Assembly: GCA_910588865.1 (NCBI GenBank)
Contig: CAJUSJ010000003.1
Coordinates: forward strand, 1-64,000
DNA length: 64,000 nt
Reading direction: 5' to 3'
From: an uncultured Lachnospiraceae bacterium
GTDB taxonomy: Bacteria; Bacillota; Clostridia; Lachnospirales; Lachnospiraceae
This document shows, piece by piece, positions 26,066 to 33,439 of this stretch; position 1 is the first letter of the stretch, and each line of letters opens with the position of its first letter. The notes beneath the pieces were generated by a model. It saw nothing but the letters and a program-made list of their open reading frames with translations, was not told the DNA's origin and made no database searches. Both the position numbers and the translations under genes were made by a program.

Positions 26066-26325
26066 GGGGCGCTACCTCCTTCCCAGGGCCATTTTCCCTG
26101 AACCCAGGTCCAATACTGATTCGAATGAACGTGATCCACTGTCAGGGGGCCGTAGTTGGTCTCATAGGCCTCCTTGGCATCTTGGCGGATTTTAGAGACA
26201 TACTGATAATAGTTGAGAGCCGCCTGATCACATGGATGGGTGTCCAGAAACAAAAGGACATCATCCATGGCAAAGCTGGCCTGGTTGATAACAGATAACA
26301 GCTGGTTTGAGTCAGATACAGGCAT
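26029..26325 (-). CDS. cotJB: spore coat protein CotJB
   Basis: A 98-residue coat protein recognised by LLSVINQASFAMDDVLLFLD, the TH(P)-DQ-A motif and YGPLTVDHV, with the final WVQGKWPWEGG typical of the family. The ATG at 26325 shares a base with the cotJA stop and has GGGGAGGTG upstream; a GTG at 26334 is also in frame. The last ~12 residues are read through the cotJC ribosome site and start, an overlap of 37 bases. Made in the mother cell in Bacillus under sigma-E; here presumably the same. Confidence 0.92.
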   Translation of the reverse strand: MPVSDSNQLLSVINQASFAMDDVLLFLDTHPCDQAALNYYQYVSKIRQDAKEAYETNYGPLTVDHVHSNQYWTWVQGKWPWEGGSAPCGITRNACSIR

Positions 26326-26555
26326 CAATGGCACCTCCCCATATTGAAAGTCAGATCAAGATCCGGGAAAATGGTTCCTCTCTCGAATCCTTTTTCCAGA
26401 GAGTAGGTCTGCTGCCACTGCTGCCATGGAACGTAGGCCATGGCTACAGGGGACTGTTCCAGAGTGCCGGGGCGGGTGTTGGGACACTGGAACGGATAGG
26501 TCGGTGCCTGGGGCCTGGCTGTGGCGGCAGGCTGATTATTATAGGAACAAGCCAT
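26325..26555 (-). CDS. cotJA: spore coat-associated protein CotJA
   Basis: A 76-residue protein with a Pro/Gln/Asn-rich N-terminus and the conserved block MAYVPWQQWQQTYSLEKGF, then GTIFPDLDLTFNMGRC. These match CotJA, the first gene of the cotJ operon. AGAAAGGAG precedes its ATG. It starts only 25 bases after the end of the FAD oxidoreductase gene on the same strand, so a shared transcript is likely. Confidence 0.9.
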   Translation of the reverse strand: MACSYNNQPAATARPQAPTYPFQCPNTRPGTLEQSPVAMAYVPWQQWQQTYSLEKGFERGTIFPDLDLTFNMGRCH

Positions 26556-26580
26556 AAAAACTCCTTTCTGGTAGGTGTAA

Positions 26581-27921
26581 TTATGGTATCAGTTTATGAC
26601 GGCGGCAGGAAATCTGTGCGGGTCCGGTGATCAGACGGCCAAGGCGGTCGAACCTGGAGCCGTGGCAGGGGCAGTCCCAGGTGAATTCCGCCGGGTTCCA
26701 GGTGAGCCGGCAGCCCATATGGGGACATCTCATGACCCCGGGTCCAAACCCTTTTGTCAGCCCTTTCGCGGACTCGGCCATGTGGACAGCCAGTCTGGGC
26801 GCGGAGGGGCGCAGGCGAAAGCGGGAAGGCGAGTACAGGGACTCATAAGGCGACTGCCGTCCGCGGATCAGATCCGTCAGGATATGGGCGGATACCATGG
26901 ACAAGGTCATCCCCCATTTTCCAAATCCGGTGGCCACATACCAGTCAGGATTGTTCCGGGAGAAGCGGCCGATGAAAGGCAGGGAGTCTATGGTCACGCA
27001 GTCCTGGGCAGACCACTGAAGCTCCGTGCTGGCGTGGGGGAAAAGCCACCTGGCCCGGGAAGCCAGGGCATCGTAAGGATCTGCTTTTTGGACTCCCACC
27101 CGATGACCTTGTCCGCCAAGGAGCAGCCAGGGACCCGCGCTCCGAAGGGACAGGCCATCTGGATCAATGCCAAGATACATGCCGTCTAAGTCAGGGGCAC
27201 CGGACAGGGCCAGAACATAGCTCTGATCCTGATACATCCTTAAAAAGAAATATCCCGGTATAAGGGGAAAGGGATAATGGCAGGCAAAGACGATCTTGCG
27301 GGCAGTGACCTGGCCCCGGGGAGTGGAAAGCACATGACCCTTCACGGTCATCACAGGGGTGCGCTCAAAAACTGTTACACAGGAAGACAGAGCTTCCAGG
27401 AATTTTAATGGCTGAAAGCTGGCCTGATCAGGAAAACGGACAGCTCGTTTGACCAAAAGAGGAAGAGAAGTCTCTGTTACTTCCAAAGCAGGGATCCCTG
27501 CCTTCCTGGCTGCCAGGGTTTCAAGATGGATCAAGTTTGGCTGATTCATAGTATAGAGGAAAGCGGGCTTTTTTTCAAAGCCGCAGCAGATCCGGCGGGA
27601 AGAGATAAGCTGTTCATAATCCCTCACAGCCTCCTGGTTGGATTTCGCGTAGAGCTTCATGGAAGCTTCACCCCGGTCAGTCAGCAGCTTCTGATAGATC
27701 AGTCCGTGCTGAGACGTGATCTTTGCCGTGGTGCCGGAGGTCTGTCCGCTTCCTATGGAAGAGGCCTCCAGGACAATGGTTTGTTTTCCTTCCATAGTCA
27801 GATAGAAAGCAGTGAGAATTCCCGCCAGGCCGCCGCCGATCACAGCGACCTCTGTGTCCAGATTGCCGGGGAGAGGGTTCCTCCTGGGAATCTGGCAGGT
27901 TTGATTCCAAATAGATTTCAT
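26581..27921 (-). CDS. FAD-dependent oxidoreductase with C-terminal Rieske domain
   Basis: A 446-residue DadA-like amine/amino-acid oxidoreductase fold: the FAD dinucleotide-binding motif VAVIGGGLAGILTAFYL is near residues 25-41, the substrate domain follows, and FIGRFSRNNPDWYVATGFGK completes the FAD site. The last ~50 residues form a Rieske [2Fe-2S] centre with CPHMGC and CPCHGSRFD. The ATG at 27921 has GTGAGGTGA; the longer frame to 27966 lacks a site. It is co-directional with cotJABC and divergent from the Cys-rich gene. Substrate unknown; the neighbourhood hints at sporulation. Confidence 0.88.
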   Translation of the reverse strand: MKSIWNQTCQIPRRNPLPGNLDTEVAVIGGGLAGILTAFYLTMEGKQTIVLEASSIGSGQTSGTTAKITSQHGLIYQKLLTDRGEASMKLYAKSNQEAVRDYEQLISSRRICCGFEKKPAFLYTMNQPNLIHLETLAARKAGIPALEVTETSLPLLVKRAVRFPDQASFQPLKFLEALSSCVTVFERTPVMTVKGHVLSTPRGQVTARKIVFACHYPFPLIPGYFFLRMYQDQSYVLALSGAPDLDGMYLGIDPDGLSLRSAGPWLLLGGQGHRVGVQKADPYDALASRARWLFPHASTELQWSAQDCVTIDSLPFIGRFSRNNPDWYVATGFGKWGMTLSMVSAHILTDLIRGRQSPYESLYSPSRFRLRPSAPRLAVHMAESAKGLTKGFGPGVMRCPHMGCRLTWNPAEFTWDCPCHGSRFDRLGRLITGPAQISCRRHKLIP

Positions 27922-27946
27922 GATTTTCACCTCACAGTTAGAATGC

Positions 27947-27976
27947 GCACACAATGTCCCACTCATTCATAGGATA
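27947..27976 (+). promoter_or_regulatory. sigma-K-like promoter of the Cys-rich gene
   Basis: CATAGGATA at 27968-27976 fits the mother-cell consensus CATAnnnTA, and an AC-containing -35-like GCACAC lies at 27947-27952, about 16 bp upstream. The match is by eye and would fit a late coat gene. Confidence 0.45.
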
Positions 27977-28012
27977 TAGTACAAACATGAAAAATAAAGG
28001 AGATTTAAGATA

Positions 28013-28780
28013 ATGTGTGGTATTTGTGGATGGAATTGCTGTGTATGCCGGAGAAATTGCTCTTGCAACTGTAATAATAACTGTGGAAATGGAAACGGGT
28101 CCGGAAATAACTGCTGCTGTGGAAACCGCCCAGGTAACAGTTGCTGCTGCCGCGGAAACGGAAATCGTCCCGGCAACAGCTGCGGGTGCAATTGCGGCTG
28201 TGTCTGCGGAAGCGGCAATGGCTCCGGAAACAACTGCTGCTGCGGAAGCGGCAATGGCTCCGGAAACAACTGCTGCTGCGGAAGCGGCAATGGCTCCGGG
28301 AACAACTGCTGCTGCGGAAGCGGCAATAGCTGCGGCAACAATTGCTGCTGCGGAAGCGGAAATGGCTCTGGAAATAATTGCTGCTGCGGAAACGGAAGCG
28401 GAAATCGTCCCGGCAACAGCTGCGGGTGCGACTGTGACTGCGGTTGCGTCTGCGGAAGCGGCAATGGCTCCGGAAACAACTGCTGCTGCGGAAGCGGGAA
28501 CCGTCCGGGAAACAACTGCAATTGCTGTGACTGCTGCGGAAACGGCAACGGCTGGGATCACGGACAGCGCAGAGCCTTTCGGGCCGGTTACAGGCAGGGA
28601 TACAACGCGGGCTATAATGACGGCTGGAACGCGGCTGTAAGAGACGGAAACTCCTGTCCCGGATGCGGCTGTGGTTCAGGCGGGTATCTGGCAGACAATG
28701 AGTATGTAGCGGGAGCGGAAGTCAGCGACGAGGTTTATGAGGCCTCAGTAGAAAGCAATATAGCTGAGGAAGCTGAATAA
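28013..28780 (+). CDS. Cys/Gly/Asn-rich repeat protein, candidate spore coat or exosporium protein
   Basis: A 255-residue protein behind an AAAGGAG site. Residues 1-190 are almost only Cys, Gly, Asn and Ser with occasional Arg and Pro, in repeats such as GSGNGSGNNCCC and GNRPGNSC. More than 60 cysteines are present. From about residue 190 it changes to a GQRRAFRAGYRQGYNAGY-type segment, then a single CPGCGCG and an acidic tail. No signal peptide. The composition recalls Cys-rich exosporium proteins of Clostridia, which crosslink by disulphides; family identity is not claimed. It faces the cotJ operon across a 91-bp region with a sigma-K-like promoter. Confidence 0.8.
   Translation: MCGICGWNCCVCRRNCSCNCNNNCGNGNGSGNNCCCGNRPGNSCCCRGNGNRPGNSCGCNCGCVCGSGNGSGNNCCCGSGNGSGNNCCCGSGNGSGNNCCCGSGNSCGNNCCCGSGNGSGNNCCCGNGSGNRPGNSCGCDCDCGCVCGSGNGSGNNCCCGSGNRPGNNCNCCDCCGNGNGWDHGQRRAFRAGYRQGYNAGYNDGWNAAVRDGNSCPGCGCGSGGYLADNEYVAGAEVSDEVYEASVESNIAEEAE
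28204..28524 (+). repeat. 36-bp tandem repeats in Cys-rich gene
   Basis: In-frame DNA repeats of about 36 bp, each encoding a GSGNGSGNNCCC unit, with at least three nearly identical copies in a row at about 28,210-28,320. Copy number is expected to vary by slippage. Confidence 0.8.
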
Positions 28781-28791
28781 AAAATATTTCC

Positions 28792-28834
28792 AGAGAGGGG
28801 GTTGCCGCGGGAGCGGCAGCTCTTTCTCTTTTTT
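28792..28834 (+). terminator. terminator after Cys-rich gene
   Basis: A stem containing GCCGC / GCGGC with an outer AGAGAG / CTCTTT arm is followed by TCTCTTTTTTGG, a probable Rho-independent terminator. Confidence 0.6.
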
Positions 28835-28886
28835 GGCTTTATGCATATCAGTGAAAAAAAGCCTTTGTTTTTGTAAGAAATAGCTA

Positions 28887-28915
28887 TTGCAAACCCAGGA
28901 AGAAAGTGGTATTGT
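28887..28915 (+). promoter_or_regulatory. promoter of the gluconate dehydrogenase-like gene
   Basis: TTGCAA (28887-28892) and TATTGT (28910-28915) are separated by 17 bp. The two palindromic operators begin 14 bp downstream of the -10, in roadblock position. Confidence 0.55.
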
Positions 28916-28928
28916 ATAGGTACAAGAT

Positions 28929-28960
28929 ATTTGTATACAAATTAAGAGTTTGTATACAAA
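28929..28960. promoter_or_regulatory. tandem palindromic operators
   Basis: A 14-bp perfect palindrome ATTTGTATACAAAT (28929-28942) and a 12-bp perfect palindrome TTTGTATACAAA (28949-28960) have centres 19 bp apart, nearly two helix turns. The pattern resembles GntR-family sites that control sugar acid genes. No GntR gene is in the window. Confidence 0.75.
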
Positions 28961-29047
28961 TAAAAACCGCAGCTGTCAGTCAGGCTGGTCTCCAATGGGC
29001 GGATATGGCAGGGACAGGTAAGCGGGAAAATAAGAAAAGGAGAATGT

Positions 29048-29854
29048 ATGATGGACAACAAGACAAATTTCTCTCTGGCAGGAAAAGTAGCTCTGGTCAC
29101 AGGCGCTTCCTATGGGATCGGTTTCGCTATCGCGAAAGCCATGGCAGGAGCGGGGGCTACCATCGTGTTCAACGACATTAAGCAGGAGCTGGTTGACAAG
29201 GGAATCGCCGCTTACAAAGAAGAAGGGATCACAGCTCACGGCTATGTATGCGATGTCACCGATGAGGAAGCGGTAAACGCCATGATCGCGAAGATCGAGA
29301 AGGAAGTAGGCGTGGTGGATGTTCTTGTGAACAACGCGGGTATCATCAAGCGCATCCCCATGATCGAGATGTCTGCCAAGGATTTCAGACAGGTGATCGA
29401 TGTGGACTTGAACGCCCCGTTTATTGTTTCCAAGGCAGTGATTCCCAGCATGATCAAGAAAGGTCACGGAAAGATCATTAACATCTGCTCCATGATGTCT
29501 GAGTTTGGCCGTGAGACCGTGTCCGCTTATGCCGCGGCCAAGGGAGGCTTAAAGATGCTGACCAGGAATATCGCCTCTGAGTACGGTGAGTTCAACATCC
29601 AGTGCAACGGTATTGGGCCTGGTTATATTGCCACTCCTCAGACAGCGCCTCTGCGCGAAACCCAGCCTGACGGCTCCAGACATCCCTTTGACCAGTTCAT
29701 CATTTCCAAGACACCGGCAGGCCGTTGGGGCGAGGCTTCTGACTTAGGCGGCCCGGCAGTGTTCCTGGCCTCTGACGCGTCTGATTTTGTAAATGGACAG
29801 ATCCTCTATGTGGATGGCGGAATCCAGGCTTATATTGGAAAGCAGCCATCCTAA
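29048..29854 (+). CDS. idnO: gluconate 5-dehydrogenase-like short-chain dehydrogenase
   Basis: NAD(P)-dependent SDR enzyme, 268 residues, most similar in pattern to gluconate 5-dehydrogenases that interconvert 5-keto-gluconate and gluconate, with 2-keto-3-deoxygluconate dehydrogenase (KduD) as an alternative. The cofactor motif is VTGASYGIG (about residues 18-26). NNAG is present, and the catalytic Ser (near ICSMMSEFG) is followed by YAAAK. GPGYIATP near the C-terminus is typical. ATG at 29048 follows AAAAGGAG; ATG at 29051 is equally possible. It is monocistronic, with its own promoter, operators and terminator. Confidence 0.85.
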   Translation: MMDNKTNFSLAGKVALVTGASYGIGFAIAKAMAGAGATIVFNDIKQELVDKGIAAYKEEGITAHGYVCDVTDEEAVNAMIAKIEKEVGVVDVLVNNAGIIKRIPMIEMSAKDFRQVIDVDLNAPFIVSKAVIPSMIKKGHGKIINICSMMSEFGRETVSAYAAAKGGLKMLTRNIASEYGEFNIQCNGIGPGYIATPQTAPLRETQPDGSRHPFDQFIISKTPAGRWGEASDLGGPAVFLASDASDFVNGQILYVDGGIQAYIGKQPS

Positions 29855-29880
29855 TACCGCGGCCCCATAGGGCAAAAAGA

Positions 29881-29915
29881 AAAGCTCTCCCGCTCATTGA
29901 GAAGGAGAGCTTTTT
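29881..29915 (+). terminator. terminator after SDR gene
   Basis: AAAGCTCTCC (29881-29890) pairs with GGAGAGCTTT (29904-29913) in a perfect 10-bp stem followed by T residues. Confidence 0.85.
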
Positions 29916-29916
29916 A

Positions 29917-29986
29917 TGTACACGGGGCGGGGCCGCTAAAGCGGCCTCGCCCGGCGAGTGGGGGAAAGGGCCTCCCTGCCCGATTG
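29917..29986. repeat. GC-rich intergenic repeat, copy A
   Basis: Contains GGGGCGGGGCCGCTAAAGCG and a second GGCGAGTGGGGGAAAGGG block. The perfect hairpin GGCCGCTAAAGCGGCC is shared with copy C at 59,621-59,720; the AGTGGGG / AGTAGGGG block is shared with copies B and C. Confidence 0.65.
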
Positions 29987-29990
29987 ATCT

Positions 29991-30269
29991 TTATTTCAGC
30001 ATATCTAAGATTTCTTCCGGAGTTTTTCCGGATTCCTGTATTGCTTTAAGGATCTTGGTCTGGTTTTCTTTTAACGCCTTTTTGGCGGCAGCGGCGGACT
30101 CTTTTTTCTCTTTCGCGATAGCGGCCTTCTCGGCTTTCAGCTGTTCTTTATAAGCTGCTTTCAGTTCTTCCTTTGTGGCTTTTAAATCCGCTTCCAGTTT
30201 CTGTACTTTCTCGTTGAGTTTCGCGGCTTTTCCAGTATAAACCACTTCTTTTCTTACACCTCTTGGCAT
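29991..30269 (-). CDS. Lys/Ala-rich coiled-coil protein, possibly nucleoid-associated
   Basis: A 92-residue, highly charged helical protein beginning MPRGVRKEVVYTGKAAKLNE. The centre is a Lys/Glu/Ala coiled coil and the C-terminus has ILKAIQESGKTPEEILDML. This resembles H-NS-like or histone-like small proteins only in general layout. The ATG at 30269 has AAGGAGG before it; an upstream extension to 30341 lacks a site. It has its own promoter. Confidence 0.6.
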   Translation of the reverse strand: MPRGVRKEVVYTGKAAKLNEKVQKLEADLKATKEELKAAYKEQLKAEKAAIAKEKKESAAAAKKALKENQTKILKAIQESGKTPEEILDMLK

Positions 30270-30327
30270 AACAATTTCCTCCTTGTAGGTCTGAAACTTA
30301 TTTAATTGATTTTCGGTTTCTGAATTT

Positions 30328-30357
30328 ATGATACAACACAAACATATTAGTTGTAAA
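30328..30357 (-). promoter_or_regulatory. promoter of the Lys-rich protein gene
   Basis: On the minus strand TTTACA (30357-30352) and TATCAT (30333-30328) are 18 bp apart, about 60 bp upstream of the start. Confidence 0.55.
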
Positions 30358-30450
30358 GAATAATATTATATTTTTTATAGAAAATTTTTGCGGAAAATTA
30401 GAAAAGCGCAAATCCGTGTTCTGGAAGAAGGTCTTTTGGGACAAATTATG

Positions 30451-30479
30451 TTGACCGGCATAAAATAAGGTAGTATGAT
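30451..30479 (+). promoter_or_regulatory. promoter of the membrane protein gene
   Basis: TTGACC (30451-30456) and TATGAT (30474-30479) are 17 bp apart. An ~80-nt leader follows before the gene and includes a small GGGT-GCTGAT-ACCC hairpin. Confidence 0.65.
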
Positions 30480-30565
30480 ATTTGGAGGAGAAACGGGTTT
30501 TGATGGCCTGAAAGATGACAAAAAGCAGTGGGTGCTGATACCCGATATTACATAAGGGGGCTGAG

Positions 30566-31273
30566 ATGAGAAGAATCTATAAGTTTCGTTTGATCACGCG
30601 TTGTTTGATTTTTATCGCCTGCGGGGTGATGTATTTGGGCAGGCCGGAGGCCCTGGATATTTTGGAAGCTGATCATTTCTTTAAAAGTTTTTCCCCTCTC
30701 CATCTTTTGTGGGCTCTGTGGATGGCGGATATGGCTGGTCAGCTGATTCCCGTAAAGCAGCCAGTGGCTCTGGGGTCACAGAAATTGTTTGAGTTTTGTT
30801 TTGCAAAGACTGAAGAAACCGGCCACTCTCACAGGTTAAAAGAATATATGGCAGGAGCGGCCAGGGGGGCAGGCAAGGTATTGGTGATCTGGAGTGTTTT
30901 GACCGCTGTCCTGGGATTTCTTTACTTTTCGGACAGGATAGGAGACAAAGAGCTGTTTATGATAAGCGTATTTTTTTATGTCTGCGATCTGATCTGCGTT
31001 GTTATCTGGTGTCCTTTCCGTCTTCTGATGAAGACCCGGTGCTGTACCACCTGCCGGATCTTTAACTGGGATCATTTGATGATGTTTTCCCCCATGGCTT
31101 TTGTGCGGGGATTTTACGCGAGATCCCTTTTTGTGATGTCAGTGCTGGTATGGACGGTGTGGGAGGCCAGCGTATTTTTCCATCCAGAGCGTTTCTGGGA
31201 AGGGACCAACGCTTCTTTAAAATGTAAAAACTGTGGGGACAGGCTGTGCTGGAGGCCCCGCCCCGGCCGGTAG
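30566..31273 (+). CDS. integral membrane protein of unknown function
   Basis: A 235-residue protein with about four to five hydrophobic segments: residues 8-27 (ITRCLIFIACGVMYLG), 45-60, 103-123 (VLVIWSVLTAVLGFLYF), 131-152 and 186-203. A Cys-rich loop TRCCTTCRIFNWDHLMMFSP lies around residue 157-176, and a C-terminal CKNCGDRLC looks like a zinc ribbon on the cytoplasmic side. Not recognised as a named family. The last codons (RPRPGR) are read through a GC-rich intergenic repeat, so the natural C-terminus may be slightly altered. Confidence 0.7.
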   Translation: MRRIYKFRLITRCLIFIACGVMYLGRPEALDILEADHFFKSFSPLHLLWALWMADMAGQLIPVKQPVALGSQKLFEFCFAKTEETGHSHRLKEYMAGAARGAGKVLVIWSVLTAVLGFLYFSDRIGDKELFMISVFFYVCDLICVVIWCPFRLLMKTRCCTTCRIFNWDHLMMFSPMAFVRGFYARSLFVMSVLVWTVWEASVFFHPERFWEGTNASLKCKNCGDRLCWRPRPGR

Positions 31274-31310
31274 GGGGAAGGGCCACACCTACTCGATCAG
31301 AGGGCTTTGT
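31254..31310. repeat. GC-rich intergenic repeat, copy B
   Basis: Includes GCCCCGCCCCGGCCGGTAGG followed by ACCTACTCGATCAGAGGGCT, matching the right halves of copies A and C. It overlaps the end of the membrane protein gene and of the decayed regulator. Confidence 0.55.
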
Positions 31311-31712
31311 ATTTCCTCTTCTTTTAATAAATAATCCACATAGATGATCTTTGTCTTTTTTGGCAGTTCCACATTAAAGATCCGCGATCCGGATGTCAGA
31401 AGGTCTGCGGAAAGGGGATGAAGGCGGTATTCTGCCAGAGACATTTTATCCAGGATCTGTTTTTTGTCTGGGGCATGGCGGTTCTGGAGACATACAGTTT
31501 TTCCGCGGCTTTCTGGATAGACACTGGTTCTTTCTTAAAAACAGCCAGGAAAAACCAATAAGGAGCCTCTCGTCAGGTGTTTCCGGAAAGACGACCTGTC
31601 TGCTCTGGCTGATGCCCAGCTTCTTCATCAGTTCCGCGGAAGATAATTTTTTATTTTCAACAAGTGCCGGATCAATTTTATCTTTCTGCTGTACATAGTT
31701 CCCCTTTTTGCC
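31289..31712 (-). pseudogene. decayed helix-turn-helix regulator (Mga/BglG-type HTH)
   Basis: Three minus-strand frames together carry one protein: SSAELMKKLGISQSRQVVFP and ERLLIGFSWLF, then in another frame PVSIQKAAEKLYVSRTAM (an HTH like those of Mga or PRD-type regulators), then AEYRLHPLSADLLTSGSRIF ending with VDYLLKEEEIQSPLIE and a stop at 31289. At least two frameshifts disrupt it. The type of HTH suggests control of sugar uptake, consistent with neighbouring remnants. Confidence 0.5.
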
Positions 31713-31822
31713 TGACCGCTGTGGAGAAATAGGAATGCTTATTGCGGCTTTAAATCTTATTTAAAGTTAAGGCCGGATCTATACTCAAAAGTAGTATAAC
31801 ATTTATAAAGAAAGGATACAAC

Positions 31823-32066
31823 ATGGAAAAACGGAAACTGATTTTTTTGGATATTGACGGTACCCTGACAGAGCCGGGGAAGCTGTATCGGCAGTGCGGA
31901 GGGGGGGGCTATATTGAGTATGGACACCATTGCTTTTGGGGACAGCATGAACGACCTGGAGATGCTCTGGACCGCGGGGGTGGGCATTTGTATGGGCAAC
32001 AGAAGCCTGGCCTTAAAGGCGCTTGCCCATAAGGTCTGTCCTCCCCTTAATGAGGATGGTCATTAA
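31823..32066 (+). pseudogene. HAD-type phosphatase remnant
   Basis: The start has AAAGGAT upstream and encodes KLIFLDIDGTLTEPGK, the DxDGT motif I of Cof-type HAD phosphatases. After a short stretch and a frame change near 31,910 the C-terminal motif IV region follows: DTIAFGDSMNDLEMLWTAGV, then GICMGNRSLALKALA. The ~180 residues in between are missing. An intact HAD phosphatase of the same class is found at 55,510. Confidence 0.75.
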
Positions 32067-32296
32067 AAAGCGCGGATAACGGTTTGGTTCTGTTTGGCCT
32101 CCATCCCGCTCGCGAATCTTACATCCGGGAAAACAGCTGAGTTGGTCAGCGCCAGAATACAATCTGTCACCAGCCCTTTTCCTTCATTAAATTCCTTGTC
32201 GAACTCCACAAGAGGGGTTCCGGCTGTCACATTTTCTCCCTGTTTTACCAGGACATGGAAGCCTTCCCCGTCAAGAGACACGGTATCCAGCCGTGT
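32063..32296 (-). pseudogene. PTS EIIA (glucose/beta-glucoside type) C-terminal remnant
   Basis: A minus-strand fragment with FTRLDTVSLDGEGFHVLV, KQGENVTAGTPLVEFD and a C-terminal block ending in NSAVFPDVRFASG matches the end of an EIIA-Glc-type phosphotransfer domain. The phosphorylated His region is missing. A GTG at 32281 could start a short product but it would be inactive. Confidence 0.65.
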
Positions 32297-32465
32297 AAAT
32301 GATGATTTTGAATATATATTTATCCAGAATTACACAGGCGGAGAAATTGAGCTCTGTCTTCCTGAGGACGTGGAGCTGTTATTTGGAAACCATGGCAAAA
32401 CCATAGGGGGATATTCCACGATGATCTTTAAAAGAAAACATTCTGATAAGGTGGGAGAGCGCTAG
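32297..32465 (+). pseudogene. beta-galactosidase-like C-terminal remnant
   Basis: A fragment on the plus strand encodes YIFIQNYTGGEIELCLPE then VELLFGNHGKTIGGYSTMIF and a stop at 32465. This pattern fits the small C-terminal domain of GH42 and related beta-galactosidases. The upstream part is antisense to the EIIA fragment. It is evidence of a lost sugar locus. Confidence 0.45.
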
Positions 32466-32575
32466 AAGGGAACGGGGTGTCGCGGAATCATCAAGAACAG
32501 ATGATTGAGCGATACCCTTGTTTACGTTGAAAGTCCCATCGCCGTTAGGCGGTCTGGATGGAAAGGAGTCTGGTA

Positions 32576-33439
32576 TCAGGTCATAATATGAGTAAAGTTT
32601 TTCTTTGTCTGGCTCGTAGTCCTGCAGTCCATGGACAGTTTGTTTATGTGGTTTCTGCGGAACTCCCTGGGAGTGATGCCGGTTTCCTCGCTGAATGCCC
32701 GGTTGAAGGTCCGCAGGCTTTCAAAACCGCAGCAAGCCGCGATATCGCTGATGCTGCTGTTTGTGTAAGCCAGCCTGCGCTTTGCCGCGGAGATTCTCAA
32801 GGACTTTAGATAAGCGTTAAATCCAATGCCGATCTCCTGATTGCAGATGCGGGAAAGCTTAAACTGGGACATGTTTAAGGCCTCCGCCGCCTCCATGAGG
32901 GAGACCGGGGTGTTCAGATTTTCATGAAGATACAGAAGCACCCGCTCTTCCTGGGTCAGTTCTGTTTTGTCGACAAGCTTGGGTGAGGTGACATCGAAGA
33001 GATAGCCAACAATGGAATGGAGCAGTCCTATATGGATCAACAGGTTGTTTTTTGGGGAAGCCATGAGAAGGTCAAACAGTTCCGTCACGGCCTTTGGATA
33101 CTGATCTTTGCGGAAAACAGGATTTTTCAGACGGTATTTTCCAAAAAGATAAGGGCTTTGGAGCAAAACATCTTCGGAAATTACCCCAAAACCGATGACC
33201 TCTGAATACTGGGGGGTCTCAAAGCTATGTCTGCAAAAAGGCATGACCAGGCAGATATCCCCTTCCTGAAGGGTATAGCTTTTGCCCTCCACCGCGGCCT
33301 GCACAGAGCCGTGGGATATGAGAATCCCTTCAATCCCTTTGTGAAGATGAGGAATATATGAAAGATTTTCGATAATACTGTAGGTATAGCCGTCAGAAAA
33401 AATAGTGGGATAAATATCTGGATCCCTTTTTTTGCTCAT
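32576..33439 (-). CDS. AraC family transcriptional regulator
   Basis: A 287-residue regulator with an N-terminal cupin-like sensor (IPHLHKGIEGILISHG, LQEGDICLVMPFCRHSFE) and a C-terminal double HTH: NTPVSLMEAAEALNMSQFKL and NSSISDIAACCGFESLRTFN followed by the family signature RAFSEETGITPREFRR. The ATG is preceded by GAAGGAAAGGG. It probably responds to a sugar; the closest candidate targets (the decayed sugar genes to the left) are broken. Confidence 0.88.
   Translation of the reverse strand: MSKKRDPDIYPTIFSDGYTYSIIENLSYIPHLHKGIEGILISHGSVQAAVEGKSYTLQEGDICLVMPFCRHSFETPQYSEVIGFGVISEDVLLQSPYLFGKYRLKNPVFRKDQYPKAVTELFDLLMASPKNNLLIHIGLLHSIVGYLFDVTSPKLVDKTELTQEERVLLYLHENLNTPVSLMEAAEALNMSQFKLSRICNQEIGIGFNAYLKSLRISAAKRRLAYTNSSISDIAACCGFESLRTFNRAFSEETGITPREFRRNHINKLSMDCRTTSQTKKNFTHIMT

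Noticed and set aside
27938..28561. Long minus-strand frames rich in Ala/Val or Pro/Leu/Gln opposite the Cys-rich gene
   Set aside because: They are mirror images of the 36-bp coding repeats, have low complexity and no ribosome sites; the plus-strand frame has a site and a distinct C-terminal domain.
32094..32465. A 123-codon plus-strand frame as one gene
   Set aside because: The first half is antisense to an EIIA-type domain and only the last part resembles a beta-galactosidase tail, so it is two remnants.
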